Counted from the first letter of the stretch, positions 47,970 through 59,012 are shown. The stretch: 64,000 nt of DNA from Bacteroidales bacterium (GCA_029007825.1 JAQXIO010000052.1:24257-88256); one strand, 5' to 3'. Program-made: numbers and translations. The notes: generated from the sequence alone by a model not told the origin.

Positions 47970-48887
47970 ATGCAACTATATACATATAAACCTAACCGCT
48001 TTATGAAAAGAACTTTACCTCGTATGCCGCAACAAAAAAGGAAAGAAATTCTGCAAATGCTGAGACTCCTTCTGAATCACATCCGTTGTGAAATGCTTAT
48101 TCTCCATGGTTATTACGCACAAAGCCATTATAAAAAAACAGACGGAAAATTTGTATTCGACCTTTCCGGATATGAACAAAACCATTGCGATATACTGGTT
48201 ATTATATCTACAAACAATGTCGGCGCCACCCTGACCCTTATCGATAAAGCAAAAAAGTGTTTCGACGATTTGTTCGGCTGCAAGCATACACGCTTCCAAT
48301 TTACAATCAGCCATATCAATACGATCAATAAAAAGCTGGAGACAAGACGGTTATTTATTTCTAAAATAAAAGAAGAGGGAATAAAACTTTATGACAGCTG
48401 CAATTTCAAACTATCGAGACGACGAAAAATCAATTTTCAAGAAATAAAAAGGTGGGCAGAAAATGATTTTCACGAGAATTATAACTGCGCCGTAAGATTC
48501 TATAAATTTGCCCAATACGCTTACGACGAAAGAGATTACAAATTAGGCAGCTTTATGCTTCATCAGGTTGCCGAACATTGTTTTCAGGCCATTAATCTCG
48601 TGTTCACAAACGACAAACCGAAACTTCACGACTTACAGCGTTTAAGGGAAATGACCCTTGACTACTCAGATCAGCTGTATTCTGTCTTTGCCATAGATAC
48701 CCCTTTCGGGAAAAGATGCTTTTCTCTTTTATGCAGGTCTTATATCGAGGCACGGTATAACTCAAGCTTTAAGGTAAAAAAGACAGAGTTCGAATATTTA
48801 AATGAACAGATTCTTTTACTGCGAGAGAAATGTAAAGATATCTGTTTAGATAAAATAAACTCTTATAACGCTATCATTTATGGTTAG
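47970..48887 (+). CDS. MNT-HEPN fusion protein (nucleotidyltransferase-like plus HEPN)
   Basis: This 305-aa protein appears to join a degenerate minimal nucleotidyltransferase fold to a HEPN domain. In the N-terminal half (about 25-150), LHGYYAQSHYKKTDG and HCDILVIIS sit where the GS and DxD motifs of nucleotidyltransferases lie, but the second acidic residue is missing. The C-terminal half (about 160-290) has FMLHQVAEHCFQAINLVF, KLHDLQRL and SYIEARYNSSF, typical of the sacsin-type HEPN group. In separate-protein MNT/HEPN pairs, HEPN is an RNase toxin and MNT the antitoxin. The Rx4-6H RNase motif is not obvious here. Function is therefore open: a defence-like or nucleotide-binding scaffold is possible. 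Confidence 0.75.
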   Translation: MQLYTYKPNRFMKRTLPRMPQQKRKEILQMLRLLLNHIRCEMLILHGYYAQSHYKKTDGKFVFDLSGYEQNHCDILVIISTNNVGATLTLIDKAKKCFDDLFGCKHTRFQFTISHINTINKKLETRRLFISKIKEEGIKLYDSCNFKLSRRRKINFQEIKRWAENDFHENYNCAVRFYKFAQYAYDERDYKLGSFMLHQVAEHCFQAINLVFTNDKPKLHDLQRLREMTLDYSDQLYSVFAIDTPFGKRCFSLLCRSYIEARYNSSFKVKKTEFEYLNEQILLLREKCKDICLDKINSYNAIIYG

Positions 48888-48986
48888 ATCAATATTTCAG
48901 CAATATAAAAACTCACTTATATCTGTTAAAACACAACAAAAGTGTTAAATATCACTCTTTTCTTATTAAAGCGTACGTTTTATTTC

Positions 48987-48994
48987 TATCTTTG
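48987..48994 (+). promoter_or_regulatory. -7 box for the thiamine operon
   Basis: TATCTTTG matches TAnnTTTG. It lies about 15 bases before the riboswitch, so the aptamer would be near the 5' end of the transcript. Confidence 0.6.
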
Positions 48995-49008
48995 CGTATT
49001 GAGATAAA

Positions 49009-49085
49009 GAAAAGGGGTGCCATACTATTCGGGCTGAGATTATACCCTATTACCTGAAACGGATAATGCCGGCGTAGGAATTTTC
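49009..49085 (+). ncRNA. TPP riboswitch (THI element)
   Basis: The aptamer has the conserved elements GGGGTGCC (49015-49022), GGCTGAGA (49032-49039), ACCTGA (49052-49057) and GGATAATGCCGGCGTAGGAA (49061-49080). P1 can form from GAAAA (49009-49013) with TTTTC (49081-49085). Binding of thiamine diphosphate should reduce expression of the thiD-S-E-E-G-C-H genes. No intrinsic terminator follows. A CCCCTTCT tract at about 49107-49114 could pair with the GGGG start of the aptamer as an alternative structure (inference). Confidence 0.96.
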
Positions 49086-49144
49086 AGTTATTATGTGTTT
49101 CTTCCCCTTCTACTCTATCTCCCTTTAATTTTATAAACAATTTA

Positions 49145-49990
49145 ATGCAATCGGAAAATAAGCATTATACTACGGTACTGACCATTGCGGGCTCCGACAG
49201 TGGCGGAGGAGCCGGAATTCAAGCCGATTTAAAAACATTTTCTGCATTGGGGGCATACGGAACCTCGTGTATTACTGCGATTACGGCTCAGAACACATTA
49301 GGCGTAACCGCTATACAACCCATAGAACGTAATATCGTAAGAGCCCAACTGGATGCGGTTTTCAGCGATTTAAAACCGATTGCCTTAAAAACCGGTATGC
49401 TGCATAACCGTGAAATCGTAGAAGAAGTCATTCATGCCATAGAATGTTACAGCCCTCAGTATATGGTTATTGATCCTGTTATGGTATCGACATCCGGTTC
49501 AAATCTAATCGATCCCTCTGCTATTGAGTTTCTTGCGGATAAACTTTTTCCCAAAGCAACACTTATCACCCCAAACATCAAGGAAACCGAGGTATTAAGT
49601 GGCATTAAAGTTACGGATGAGGAGAGTATGCTAAAAGCAGCCAAGTGGTTTATACAGAATACAGACATTCAAGCGGTATTATTAAAAGGCGGTGATCTAT
49701 GTAACAAAGAATCGGTCGATTTTCTGGTTTCGAGAAAAGGGAAAGAGATCAGGAGGTTTGCTATGCCTTATGTTCAAACACGAAATAATCATGGAACCGG
49801 TTGCACTTTATCAGCAGCGATAACCGTATATTTAGCCTACGGCTACCCACTCCAGACGGCAATACTAAATGCAAAGAGATATCTTCATCGTGCATTAGAG
49901 GCCGGTGCCCAAGTAGAAACGGGAAAAGGAAACGGGAGTGTAAATCATTTTTTCGCTCCTAAAAAATTAAAATTATCGGAAGAAGGATGA
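49145..49990 (+). CDS. thiD: Hydroxymethylpyrimidine/phosphomethylpyrimidine kinase
   Basis: ThiD phosphorylates HMP and HMP-P to HMP-PP for thiamine synthesis. The 281-aa ribokinase-fold protein has TIAGSDSGGGAGIQADLKTF (split: about 11-30), the ATP-site region TPNIKETEVLSG, and the catalytic NNHGTGCTLSAAI. It is the first gene after the TPP riboswitch and overlaps thiS by four bases (ATGA). Confidence 0.96.
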   Translation: MQSENKHYTTVLTIAGSDSGGGAGIQADLKTFSALGAYGTSCITAITAQNTLGVTAIQPIERNIVRAQLDAVFSDLKPIALKTGMLHNREIVEEVIHAIECYSPQYMVIDPVMVSTSGSNLIDPSAIEFLADKLFPKATLITPNIKETEVLSGIKVTDEESMLKAAKWFIQNTDIQAVLLKGGDLCNKESVDFLVSRKGKEIRRFAMPYVQTRNNHGTGCTLSAAITVYLAYGYPLQTAILNAKRYLHRALEAGAQVETGKGNGSVNHFFAPKKLKLSEEG

Positions 49991-50187
49991 AAATACTTGT
50001 AAATGACAAACATTATGATGTGTCCGAAGGAATTACAGTAACAGCTCTTCTAAAAAAACTTGGTTACGGCCAAAACGGAATAGCGGTTGCCCTCGACGAC
50101 ACGGTATTATCCCGTTCATTATGGGAAAAACAAGCATTAACGGAAGGGACTTCATTAATCGTTATCCAAGCAGTATCGGGAGGATGA
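49987..50187 (+). CDS. thiS: Thiamine sulfur carrier ThiS
   Basis: ThiS is a 66-aa ubiquitin-fold protein that carries the thiazole sulfur as a C-terminal thiocarboxylate. It ends VIQAVSGG, the required Gly-Gly tail, so no processing is needed. It overlaps thiD and the next gene by four bases each. The enzyme that would adenylate it, ThiF, is not in the operon; the candidate is at 58169-58918. Confidence 0.94.
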   Translation: MKILVNDKHYDVSEGITVTALLKKLGYGQNGIAVALDDTVLSRSLWEKQALTEGTSLIVIQAVSGG

Positions 50188-50780
50188 AATTAATAGCCAT
50201 TACAAACGAACGTCTATTCGATCACGAAAAAGAAGGTATCAAAGTTCTTTTTGAAACCGGATTGGAACGGTTACACCTGCGGAAACCTTTCGTTTCGGCT
50301 GATGCTCTGAAACAATGCATTTCGTCCATTCCGGAACAATACCACCGCCGTATCGTTTTGCATGATCATTTTGAGCTCGCCAAACATTTCAAAATCGGAG
50401 GTATTCATCTGAACAGCCGTTCTACATCCGTTCCGGAAAACTGGAAAGGAGTGTGCAGCCGTTCCTGTCACTCTCTCAAGGAGATTGAACAATATAATGG
50501 TTTCAGCTATTATTTTTTAAGTCCTATATTCGACAGTATATCTAAGAACGGATATAAATCGGCCTTCGGTTCCAAAGAGTTAAAAACAGCATGTAAAGAA
50601 GGCATTATTTCTTCCAAAGTATATGCTCTCGGTGGGGTGACTGCCGAAAATTTATCAATTGTGCGAGACTTTGGATTTGGTGGCGTTGCCGTTATAGGTG
50701 CTCTGTGGGGTAATTTCGAAAATGATAAAAATATGGATTTATTGATATACCGTTATAATCTATTAAAAAGCAATTTATGA
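50184..50780 (+). CDS. ThiE/TenI-like thiamine phosphate synthase-family protein
   Basis: A 198-aa TIM-barrel protein of the ThiE/TenI family. The start at 50184 overlaps the thiS stop; an earlier in-frame ATG at 50121 would lie inside thiS. Shared features include LIAITNE, LHLRKPF, GGIHLNSRS, YYFLSPIFDS and VYALGGVTAENL. The typical ThiE VDD(R) metal site is replaced by LHDHFELAK, and the pyrophosphate loop differs. It may be a TenI-type thiazole tautomerase that acts after ThiG, or a second synthase. It is immediately followed by a canonical ThiE with a four-base overlap. Confidence 0.82.
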   Translation: MKLIAITNERLFDHEKEGIKVLFETGLERLHLRKPFVSADALKQCISSIPEQYHRRIVLHDHFELAKHFKIGGIHLNSRSTSVPENWKGVCSRSCHSLKEIEQYNGFSYYFLSPIFDSISKNGYKSAFGSKELKTACKEGIISSKVYALGGVTAENLSIVRDFGFGGVAVIGALWGNFENDKNMDLLIYRYNLLKSNL

Positions 50781-51409
50781 AGCATCTTCAGTTCATAACA
50801 CATGCTAATGAACGCTATAATTATGTAGAGGGAGCTCTACTCGCACTGAAGGGTGGCTGTAAATGGATTCAGCTTCGCATGAAAGATGCAACGCATAAAG
50901 AGCTGGAACAAAATATCCAAATACTCAAGCCTCTCTGTTTGCAGCATGGGGCAACGCTGATTGTAGACGATTGCGTAGAGATCGCACGGCGCACCGCTAT
51001 AAACGGTGTCCATTTGGGAAAAAACGATATGGATCCGGCAGAGGCCAGAACAATATTAGGCAATTCTTTTATTATAGGAGGTACAGCCAATACTTTTGAA
51101 GATATTGTTCGTCTACACGAAAAAGGAGTCAATTATATCGGCCTGGGGCCATTTCGTTTCACAACGACAAAAAGTAATCTAAGCCCTATATTAGGGATGG
51201 AAGGATATAAAGATATTTTAATGCGATGTTCGGAAACCGGAATCCAGCTGCCTATCGTGGCGATAGGTGGTATCACTAAAGAAGATATACCGGAATTGAT
51301 GACATGCGGCATAGCCGGTATAGCCATGTCGTCGGCTATACTTTCAGCTAACGATCCGATTAAAGAAACAAAAGAGATAATGAATAGTATAAATCTTTCT
51401 GTAATATGA
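50777..51409 (+). CDS. thiE: Thiamine phosphate synthase
   Basis: ThiE joins HMP-PP and thiazole phosphate to make thiamine phosphate. The 210-aa barrel is canonical: [33 protein letters not shown] (metal site), [14 protein letters not shown] for pyrophosphate binding, and [11 protein letters not shown]. It overlaps its ThiE-like neighbour and thiG by four bases. Of the two family members in the operon, this one is the better candidate for the coupling enzyme. Confidence 0.95.
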   Translation: MKHLQFITHANERYNYVEGALLALKGGCKWIQLRMKDATHKELEQNIQILKPLCLQHGATLIVDDCVEIARRTAINGVHLGKNDMDPAEARTILGNSFIIGGTANTFEDIVRLHEKGVNYIGLGPFRFTTTKSNLSPILGMEGYKDILMRCSETGIQLPIVAIGGITKEDIPELMTCGIAGIAMSSAILSANDPIKETKEIMNSINLSVI

Positions 51410-52173
51410 ATAAATTAATTATAGCTGGAACCGAATTCAATTCCCGACTTTTCGTCGGTACCGGAAAATTCAGTTCCAATGAAGTGATGGGGGAAGCTAT
51501 CGTAGCTTCCGGATCCGAACTGGTAACCGTTGCAATGAAACGGATCGATATAAAAAATAAACAAGACGATATGCTGCAACATATCACCTCTCCACATGTA
51601 CGTTTATTACCCAATACGTCAGGAGTGCGGAATGCCAAAGAGGCTGTTTTTGCAGCTCAGCTTTCACGGGAGGCATTCCAGACAAACTGGCTGAAACTTG
51701 AAATACACCCAGACCCTAAGTATCTTTTTCCCGACCCTATCGAGACCTTGAAGGCAACGGAAGAACTGGCCAAATTAGGTTTTATCGTCATGCCATATAT
51801 CCAAGCCGACCCTGTTTTATGTAAACGACTGGAAGAAGCCGGTGCTGCCTCAGTAATGCCTCTCGGTGCTCCGATAGGTACCAATAAAGGGCTGCGTACC
51901 CGCGATTTGCTGGAGATCATCATTGAACAAAGCAACATTCCGGTGGTAGTCGATGCGGGAATCGGTGCACCGTCCCATGCTGCAGAAGCAATGGAAATGG
52001 GTGCAGATGCGGTATTAGTCAATACAGCGATTGCCATAGCCGGAAACCCGGTTGCCATGGCCGAAGCATTCAAAGAGGCGGTTAAAGCTGGCAGAATGGC
52101 ATTCGAAGCTGGCCTTGCCGGAAAAAAACAATATGCAGAAGCATCGAGTCCTCTCACATCTTTTTTAATGTAA
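51406..52173 (+). CDS. thiG: Thiazole synthase
   Basis: ThiG forms the thiazole phosphate ring from DXP, dehydroglycine and ThiS thiocarboxylate. The 255-aa TIM barrel includes [14 protein letters not shown] near the start, the Schiff-base Lys region [36 protein letters not shown] and the phosphate site [17 protein letters not shown]. It overlaps thiE by four bases and is 15 bases from thiC. Confidence 0.96.
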   Translation: MNKLIIAGTEFNSRLFVGTGKFSSNEVMGEAIVASGSELVTVAMKRIDIKNKQDDMLQHITSPHVRLLPNTSGVRNAKEAVFAAQLSREAFQTNWLKLEIHPDPKYLFPDPIETLKATEELAKLGFIVMPYIQADPVLCKRLEEAGAASVMPLGAPIGTNKGLRTRDLLEIIIEQSNIPVVVDAGIGAPSHAAEAMEMGADAVLVNTAIAIAGNPVAMAEAFKEAVKAGRMAFEAGLAGKKQYAEASSPLTSFLM

Positions 52174-53895
<1,722 letters not shown>

Positions 53896-53896
53896 A

Positions 53897-55018
53897 ATGG
53901 CATTCAAGGATTTAATTGATAACTATTCATGGAAAGAGATTTCGGATCGTATTGCATCCATGAGCAGTGTTGATGTTGAATGTGCCTTATCGAAAGAGAC
54001 ACATACGGTAGAGGATTTTATGGCATTGGTGTCGCCTGCTGCCAGTGCTTATCTGGAACCTATGGCCCGTTTAAGCAGGCAATATACGCGTTACCGCTTC
54101 GGGAATACGATACAGTTTTACATCCCGCTTTATCTGACCAATGCCTGTATCAATCATTGCGTTTATTGCGGATTCAACCATAATAACGATATTAAGCGTA
54201 TTATCCTGTCGGACGAAGAGATTCTAAACGAAGTAAAAGCAATAAAAGCAATCGGTCCTTTCGAACATATTCTGTTGGTAACTGGGGAGTCTCCACGGGA
54301 AGCTGGGGTTGATTACATTGAAAATGCAATTCGTCTCGTAAAACCCTATTTTTCTTCCATTTCCATCGAGGTACAGCCTCTTAAAGAAGAAGAATATGCG
54401 CGTTTGATTGCCGCAGGATTAAACAGTGTTTCCTGCTATCAGGAGACTTACAGGAAAGAGACTTATCCTTCCTATCATCCGAAAGGACGCAAACATTTTT
54501 ATGACTGGCGTGTAGATACGTTTGACCGTATGGGACGTGCCGGAATTCACAAAATGGGTCTGGGCATATTAATCGGTCTGGAAGACTGGCGCGTAGATAC
54601 GACATTCGTGGCTATGCATCTGCGTTATTTACAGAAGCATTACTGGAAAACCAAATATTCCGTTTCATTTCCCCGTATGCGTCCGCATGCAGGTAATTTA
54701 TTCCAACCGAATGTCGTAATGAAAGACAGGGAACTGGCTCAACTGATTTTTGCATTTCGTATTTTCGATCATGATCTGGAACTAACTTTATCGACACGCG
54801 AAAGCAAAAACTTCAGAGATAATATGACAGCCTTAGGTATTACGTCATTAAGTGCCGGTTCGAAAACCGATCCGGGCGGTTATGCAACTTACCCTTCCGC
54901 TCTCGAACAATTTACCGTCAATGATGACCGTTCACCCGACGAAGTATTGAAAGCCGTAGAAGATTCGGGCTTCGATGTTGTTTGGAAAGACTGGGAGTTG
55001 GCATTACAAGGAGCTTGA
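53897..55018 (+). CDS. thiH: Tyrosine lyase, 2-iminoacetate synthase
   Basis: ThiH cleaves tyrosine to dehydroglycine for the thiazole ring, working without oxygen. The 373-aa radical SAM protein has ACINHCVYCGF (CxxxCxxC, about 81-91). VTGESPREAGVDYIE and FPRMRPHAGNL are also typical. Use of ThiH rather than ThiO fits an anaerobe. It closes the operon with a terminator. Confidence 0.96.
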   Translation: MAFKDLIDNYSWKEISDRIASMSSVDVECALSKETHTVEDFMALVSPAASAYLEPMARLSRQYTRYRFGNTIQFYIPLYLTNACINHCVYCGFNHNNDIKRIILSDEEILNEVKAIKAIGPFEHILLVTGESPREAGVDYIENAIRLVKPYFSSISIEVQPLKEEEYARLIAAGLNSVSCYQETYRKETYPSYHPKGRKHFYDWRVDTFDRMGRAGIHKMGLGILIGLEDWRVDTTFVAMHLRYLQKHYWKTKYSVSFPRMRPHAGNLFQPNVVMKDRELAQLIFAFRIFDHDLELTLSTRESKNFRDNMTALGITSLSAGSKTDPGGYATYPSALEQFTVNDDRSPDEVLKAVEDSGFDVVWKDWELALQGA

Positions 55019-55034
55019 GCCTTCATTATACAAG

Positions 55035-55063
55035 AAACGCTTTAGTAAAAAACTAAAGCGTTT
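55035..55063 (+). terminator. Terminator of the thiamine operon
   Basis: AAACGCTTTAGT (55035-55046) and ACTAAAGCGTTT (55052-55063) are perfect complements around AAAAA, and a T run follows. Confidence 0.85.
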
Positions 55064-55270
55064 TTATTTTTAATAGATAACTGTCAATCTATGTGGTTAC
55101 TTGTATCACTATCCTTTATTTTTAATCTGTCGTAATCAGATAATTATCATTTGACAAAATATATTACTATCAAAAAGATAATATCGTCTATTTTATTTTT
55201 CCTACTGATAACATTCAAACAAATACCACTCGCCTTCGAAGCATATCACCTACAATTTTATAAGAAAAAC

Positions 55271-55492
55271 TTACATTGACTGTATCAGACAGCCAGTATA
55301 AACCAAAAATACAATCCCCGCTACCAAAGCTATAGCTGAACAGCGAACAAACAATTTATCCTTATTCTTAATACCATAATAGAGGCCTATGACAGCACAT
55401 AATGGAATACCTACCGGAAAAGCAAAAAAGCCTATCGTTATAAATCCTATGAGCATAATAAAGCTCATAATTACTAAAAGCTTATTTCTCAT
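55271..55492 (-). CDS. Small membrane protein, unknown function
   Basis: This 73-aa protein has two hydrophobic segments (about 5-38 and 50-71) with the turn GIKNKDKLF between, suggesting a helical hairpin in the inner membrane. The pattern FPVGIPLCAVIGLYYGIKNK looks like a conserved small Bacteroidota protein, but no named family is recalled. It stands alone between thiH and the oxidoreductase gene, with no obvious promoter. Confidence 0.65.
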   Translation of the reverse strand: MRNKLLVIMSFIMLIGFITIGFFAFPVGIPLCAVIGLYYGIKNKDKLFVRCSAIALVAGIVFLVYTGCLIQSM

Positions 55493-55628
55493 ATTGCTAT
55501 CTCTTTACCAACAACAAATATAGTAAAAGTATCTATGCCCCAGCATTCTATATAATACAACCATTTTATAAAAAAGAACATCTCTTGAACAAAAAATGTC
55601 CGATACTGTTATAACTATATAAAAAAGC

Positions 55629-55661
55629 AAAGCCGTGACGAAATCACATCGGCACGACTTT
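55629..55661 (-). terminator. Terminator after the Gfo/Idh/MocA gene
   Basis: AAAGCCGTG (55629-55637) faces CACGACTTT (55653-55661) with one mismatch that is G-U in minus-strand RNA, then a U-rich tract in that direction. Confidence 0.65.
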
Positions 55662-55700
55662 TCGTTATGAAAAAACTATTTACTACTTCATATTTCTTAT

Positions 55701-57059
55701 TTAAATTTTCGGGAACTGATAAGGCGCCCTATACTTCGGATAGAGCATATTGTTAGCTTTATCGTTATCCACAAAACGCTGTGTCACAGAGTCATATACT
55801 AAAGGGACACCTCCTAAACGATAAGATACATTCCCCATATGAGCCAACATTGCGGCATCGCGTCCCATCTCAATCGTACATGGAGTATTGCGATCATTAT
55901 TCTTTATACATTTGATAAATGCTGCCGTATGTCTGTCCTGTGATCTTTTATCACCTTCAAACTTGGCAATCGGCTCCATCTTAGGACCATTCTTTTCATT
56001 ACTCCATTCAGGGAACACTTCATATCCGTCACGGTCACAAACCAAAGTTCCGTTTGTTCCGATAAAGGCTGTTCCATAAAGACGTTTATACGGACTTTCC
56101 TGAATACCTGCATTCTGCTCCCACACCATTTGCCAGTCATCGAACTGGAAAATAGCAGTTTGTGTACCTGCCGTTTCCGCAGCACAATCCAGAAATGCAT
56201 AGCGTCCGCCATTTGAATAAACCTGATTCGGCATTATACCTTTGGCATCCATAGCCCACATACCCATATCGAGCAAATGAACTCCCCAGTCGGTCATCAG
56301 TCCGCCACCATAGTCCCAAAACATACGCCAACTTCCATGAAAACGATTCTTATTAAACGTACGTTTCTTTGCCGGCCCTAACCAAGTCTCAAAATCAACA
56401 CCTGCAGGAACAGGAGAGTCCGGTACGATAGGAGCTCCGGTTCCATAAGCAAAATTAGCCCATAAATTTACACGGGTTATCTGGCCTAAAACACCGGAAC
56501 GGATAATTTCCATAGCCTTTATCCATTCTTCGCCGCTTCGTTGATGTTGATTTACGCAAACAATGTTATTATAACGTTTTGCTGCAGCAACCATTAATTC
56601 AGCTTCAGCTATGTAATTAGCGATCGGTTTTTCTACCAGAATATTTTTTCCTGCCTGACAAGCTTCCACAAACTGTAAACAGTGCCAATGATCGGGAGTA
56701 CCGATAATTACCGTATCAATATTCTTATCGTCTAAAATTTTATGATAATCTGAATAAGCCTCGACTTTTCCGTTATTAGGAAATTCCTTCTGAAGATCGG
56801 AGATTCTTCCATTCAAAATATTCTGATCGACATCTGCCATAGCAACACAAATGACCGAAGGATCATTTCTCATCATACTGGTCAAATCAGTATACCCCTG
56901 ATTTTTACAACCAATAAGTCCGACCCTGATCTGATCAGATGCTGCTACATTTTTCTTTTCCCGCCTGGCGGTGGCTGCCAACAAATCATTGGCAGCCACT
57001 ATGCCAAGGCCAGTCAATGATGCCGATGTTTTTATAAATTCACGTCTAGTGTTCTTCAT
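55701..57059 (-). CDS. Gfo/Idh/MocA family oxidoreductase with Tat signal
   Basis: This 452-aa NAD(P)-dependent oxidoreductase starts with a twin-arginine signal, TRREFIKTSASLTGLGI, so it is exported folded, probably with its cofactor bound. The Rossmann motif is VGLIGCKNQGY (about 47-57), and the EKPIAN motif near 143-148 marks the catalytic domain. Exported Gfo/Idh/MocA proteins in Bacteroidota often act on sugars, and GH109 members use NAD to cleave GalNAc, but no group can be chosen here. It is monocistronic, followed by a terminator. Confidence 0.88.
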   Translation of the reverse strand: MKNTRREFIKTSASLTGLGIVAANDLLAATARREKKNVAASDQIRVGLIGCKNQGYTDLTSMMRNDPSVICVAMADVDQNILNGRISDLQKEFPNNGKVEAYSDYHKILDDKNIDTVIIGTPDHWHCLQFVEACQAGKNILVEKPIANYIAEAELMVAAAKRYNNIVCVNQHQRSGEEWIKAMEIIRSGVLGQITRVNLWANFAYGTGAPIVPDSPVPAGVDFETWLGPAKKRTFNKNRFHGSWRMFWDYGGGLMTDWGVHLLDMGMWAMDAKGIMPNQVYSNGGRYAFLDCAAETAGTQTAIFQFDDWQMVWEQNAGIQESPYKRLYGTAFIGTNGTLVCDRDGYEVFPEWSNEKNGPKMEPIAKFEGDKRSQDRHTAAFIKCIKNNDRNTPCTIEMGRDAAMLAHMGNVSYRLGGVPLVYDSVTQRFVDNDKANNMLYPKYRAPYQFPKI

Positions 57060-57240
57060 GATAAAACGATTAATAATGGTATAGTCAATTTAGATTGGTT
57101 TGCTACTAATCATCTGACATCAATGCAAAGTAACAAATTAAATTTTATTATGCAAGCACATAAAAACATATTCTACAACACATTTTGAAACTTTTTTGTG
57201 CCTAAAAACGTTAAACACAAATCGAATTTACATTTTTAAC

Positions 57241-58149
57241 TTAAATTCTATCACAAATTGTCTTTTCCTGTGTCGAAGGTTGCTGTAATATCCTTGAATT
57301 CGGCGGAACACTCTGAGTCAACCATACGTTACCACCTATTATAGAGTTGGCACCGATAGTAATACGTCCCAATACGGAAGTATTGCTGTAAATAATCACA
57401 TTGTCCTCCAAAATCGGATGCCGGGGAATATCTATCAACGCTCCTTCTTCATCAGTAGCAAAGCTTTTAGCTCCCAACGTTACACCCTGATAGATTTTAA
57501 CATGATTACCGATTATCGATGTTTTACCTATAACTACCCCGGTTCCGTGATCAATTGCAAAGTACTCTCCTATCCTTGCTCCGGGATGAATATCTATTCC
57601 AGTTTCAGAGTGTGCCATTTCCGAGATTACACGCGGAATGATGGGAACGCCTAATTTAAAAAGCGTATGAGCAATACGGTGATTCAGCAATGCCCGTATG
57701 GAAGGATAGCAGATAATCACTTCTCCATAACTTTTCGCTGCGGGATCGCCGTCAAAAATAGCTTTCACATCGGTAGACAAAAGATATTTGATTTCCGGGA
57801 TCGCTTCGATAAATTTCGCTGCCAACGTATTACTAAGACTTTTATCCATATCACATCCGTCAACGTGCCCGTCAAAACAGAGGCCGTTATGAATTTCGTC
57901 AGCAAGCAAATCGAATAAACGCTCGAGACACACGCCGGTATAATAATCCAGCGTATCGCAACGAACATGCGTATCTCCAAAATAACCGGGAAAAACTATA
58001 GAGCGCAATAGTTTTATTATTTCCGCAATTTTTATCGGTGAAGGCAATGGTTTATCATAATGCTGAATATATGGGAAATTAACCGATGCTTCTTTATTCA
58101 ACGACTCTACACTACCTTTAATCAGCTTAAGTATATCCATTCTGTCCAT
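57241..58149 (-). CDS. Serine O-acetyltransferase
   Basis: This 302-aa enzyme makes O-acetylserine, the cysteine precursor. A helical N-terminal half (about 1-150) precedes left-handed beta-helix hexapeptide repeats, including GIDIHPGARIGEYFAIDHGTG (in part) and IIGNHVKIYQGVTLGAKSF. The catalytic His/Asp are in DHGTGVVIG and the following repeat. The long N-terminal domain matches the EpsC-type form. It lies 19 bases after the ThiF/MoeB-type gene, so the two probably share a transcript, which links cysteine and sulfur-carrier metabolism. The start could also be Met4. Confidence 0.92.
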   Translation of the reverse strand: MDRMDILKLIKGSVESLNKEASVNFPYIQHYDKPLPSPIKIAEIIKLLRSIVFPGYFGDTHVRCDTLDYYTGVCLERLFDLLADEIHNGLCFDGHVDGCDMDKSLSNTLAAKFIEAIPEIKYLLSTDVKAIFDGDPAAKSYGEVIICYPSIRALLNHRIAHTLFKLGVPIIPRVISEMAHSETGIDIHPGARIGEYFAIDHGTGVVIGKTSIIGNHVKIYQGVTLGAKSFATDEEGALIDIPRHPILEDNVIIYSNTSVLGRITIGANSIIGGNVWLTQSVPPNSRILQQPSTQEKTICDRI

Positions 58150-58168
58150 AAGCGGTATCTCTTATCAA

Positions 58169-58918
58169 TTATTTAATATGTGAAAGCGGACAACCGGGGT
58201 CTTTCGTTATCCGAAGTGTACGGAAGGTCATTGTCAATCCGTCAAAAAGCAATATCCGATCCGTCAGCAAACTATTTATTCCCGAAAGATATTTGATTGC
58301 CTCCGTAGCCTGAATCGTACCGATCGTACCGGCAACAGAGCCAAGCACTCCTACCTCTGCAGCACTACGCACCGCACCATCGTCGGGAGAAGTCGGATAC
58401 AGACAACGATAACAAGCGCTTCCCGGAACGTAAGTCATACATTGTCCTTCGAAGCGCAATACGCTTCCATGCGTAAACGGTTTCTGCAAACGGACACAAA
58501 GATCATTGACCAGAAATTTCGAATTGTAGTTATCCGTACATTCCAATATATAATCGTATGAAGCAATTATCTCTTCTCCGTTTTTCTCCGTGAGAAAACA
58601 ATTATAAGTTTCTAGTTCTACTTCAGGATTTAGCCGTTGTATCTTTTGTGCCGCCGAAACTACTTTTTCCGTTCCAATATTATCGGTATAATGCAAAATC
58701 TGCCGTTGCAAATTAGATATATCTACTACATCTCCATCTACAATTCCGATTTTTCCGATACCAGCAGCAGCGAGGTAACTAAGCACAGGAGATCCTAATC
58801 CTCCCGTACCGATCACCAGTACCTTCGCACGACGAAGATTCAGAACTCCACGTTCGCCAACCTCTTGCAAAAGAAGATGCCGACTATATCGCGCTTTCTC
58901 TATTTCACTCAAAATCAT
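58169..58918 (-). CDS. ThiF/MoeB/HesA family adenylyltransferase
   Basis: This 249-aa E1-like enzyme adenylates the C-terminal glycine of a ubiquitin-fold sulfur carrier. The nucleotide site GTGGLGSPVLSYLAAAGIG (about 37-55) and the Arg of NLQRQIL are intact. One zinc motif, CYRCLYP, is present; the usual second CxxC near the C-terminus is reduced to CPLS. It is the only ThiF-type gene in the window, so it is the best candidate to activate ThiS from the thiamine operon, though MoeB-like roles cannot be excluded. It precedes the serine acetyltransferase gene by 19 bases. Confidence 0.9.
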   Translation of the reverse strand: MILSEIEKARYSRHLLLQEVGERGVLNLRRAKVLVIGTGGLGSPVLSYLAAAGIGKIGIVDGDVVDISNLQRQILHYTDNIGTEKVVSAAQKIQRLNPEVELETYNCFLTEKNGEEIIASYDYILECTDNYNSKFLVNDLCVRLQKPFTHGSVLRFEGQCMTYVPGSACYRCLYPTSPDDGAVRSAAEVGVLGSVAGTIGTIQATEAIKYLSGINSLLTDRILLFDGLTMTFRTLRITKDPGCPLSHIK

Positions 58919-59012
58919 TTCTCAAAAATACGAAAAATCCGGTTACTTTACACCAGATAACCAAAAACATAATCTGCTTTGCACAATAAGAGCTCTTCAT
59001 TTTTTCAAAACA

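Noticed and set aside
51657..52157. 166-codon open frame on the minus strand
   Set aside because: Antisense to thiG; Ala/Ser-rich product typical of antisense frames.
58923..58930. Minus-strand TATTTTTG before the ThiF-type gene
   Set aside because: Only five bases separate it from the ATG, so transcription would start within the start codon.
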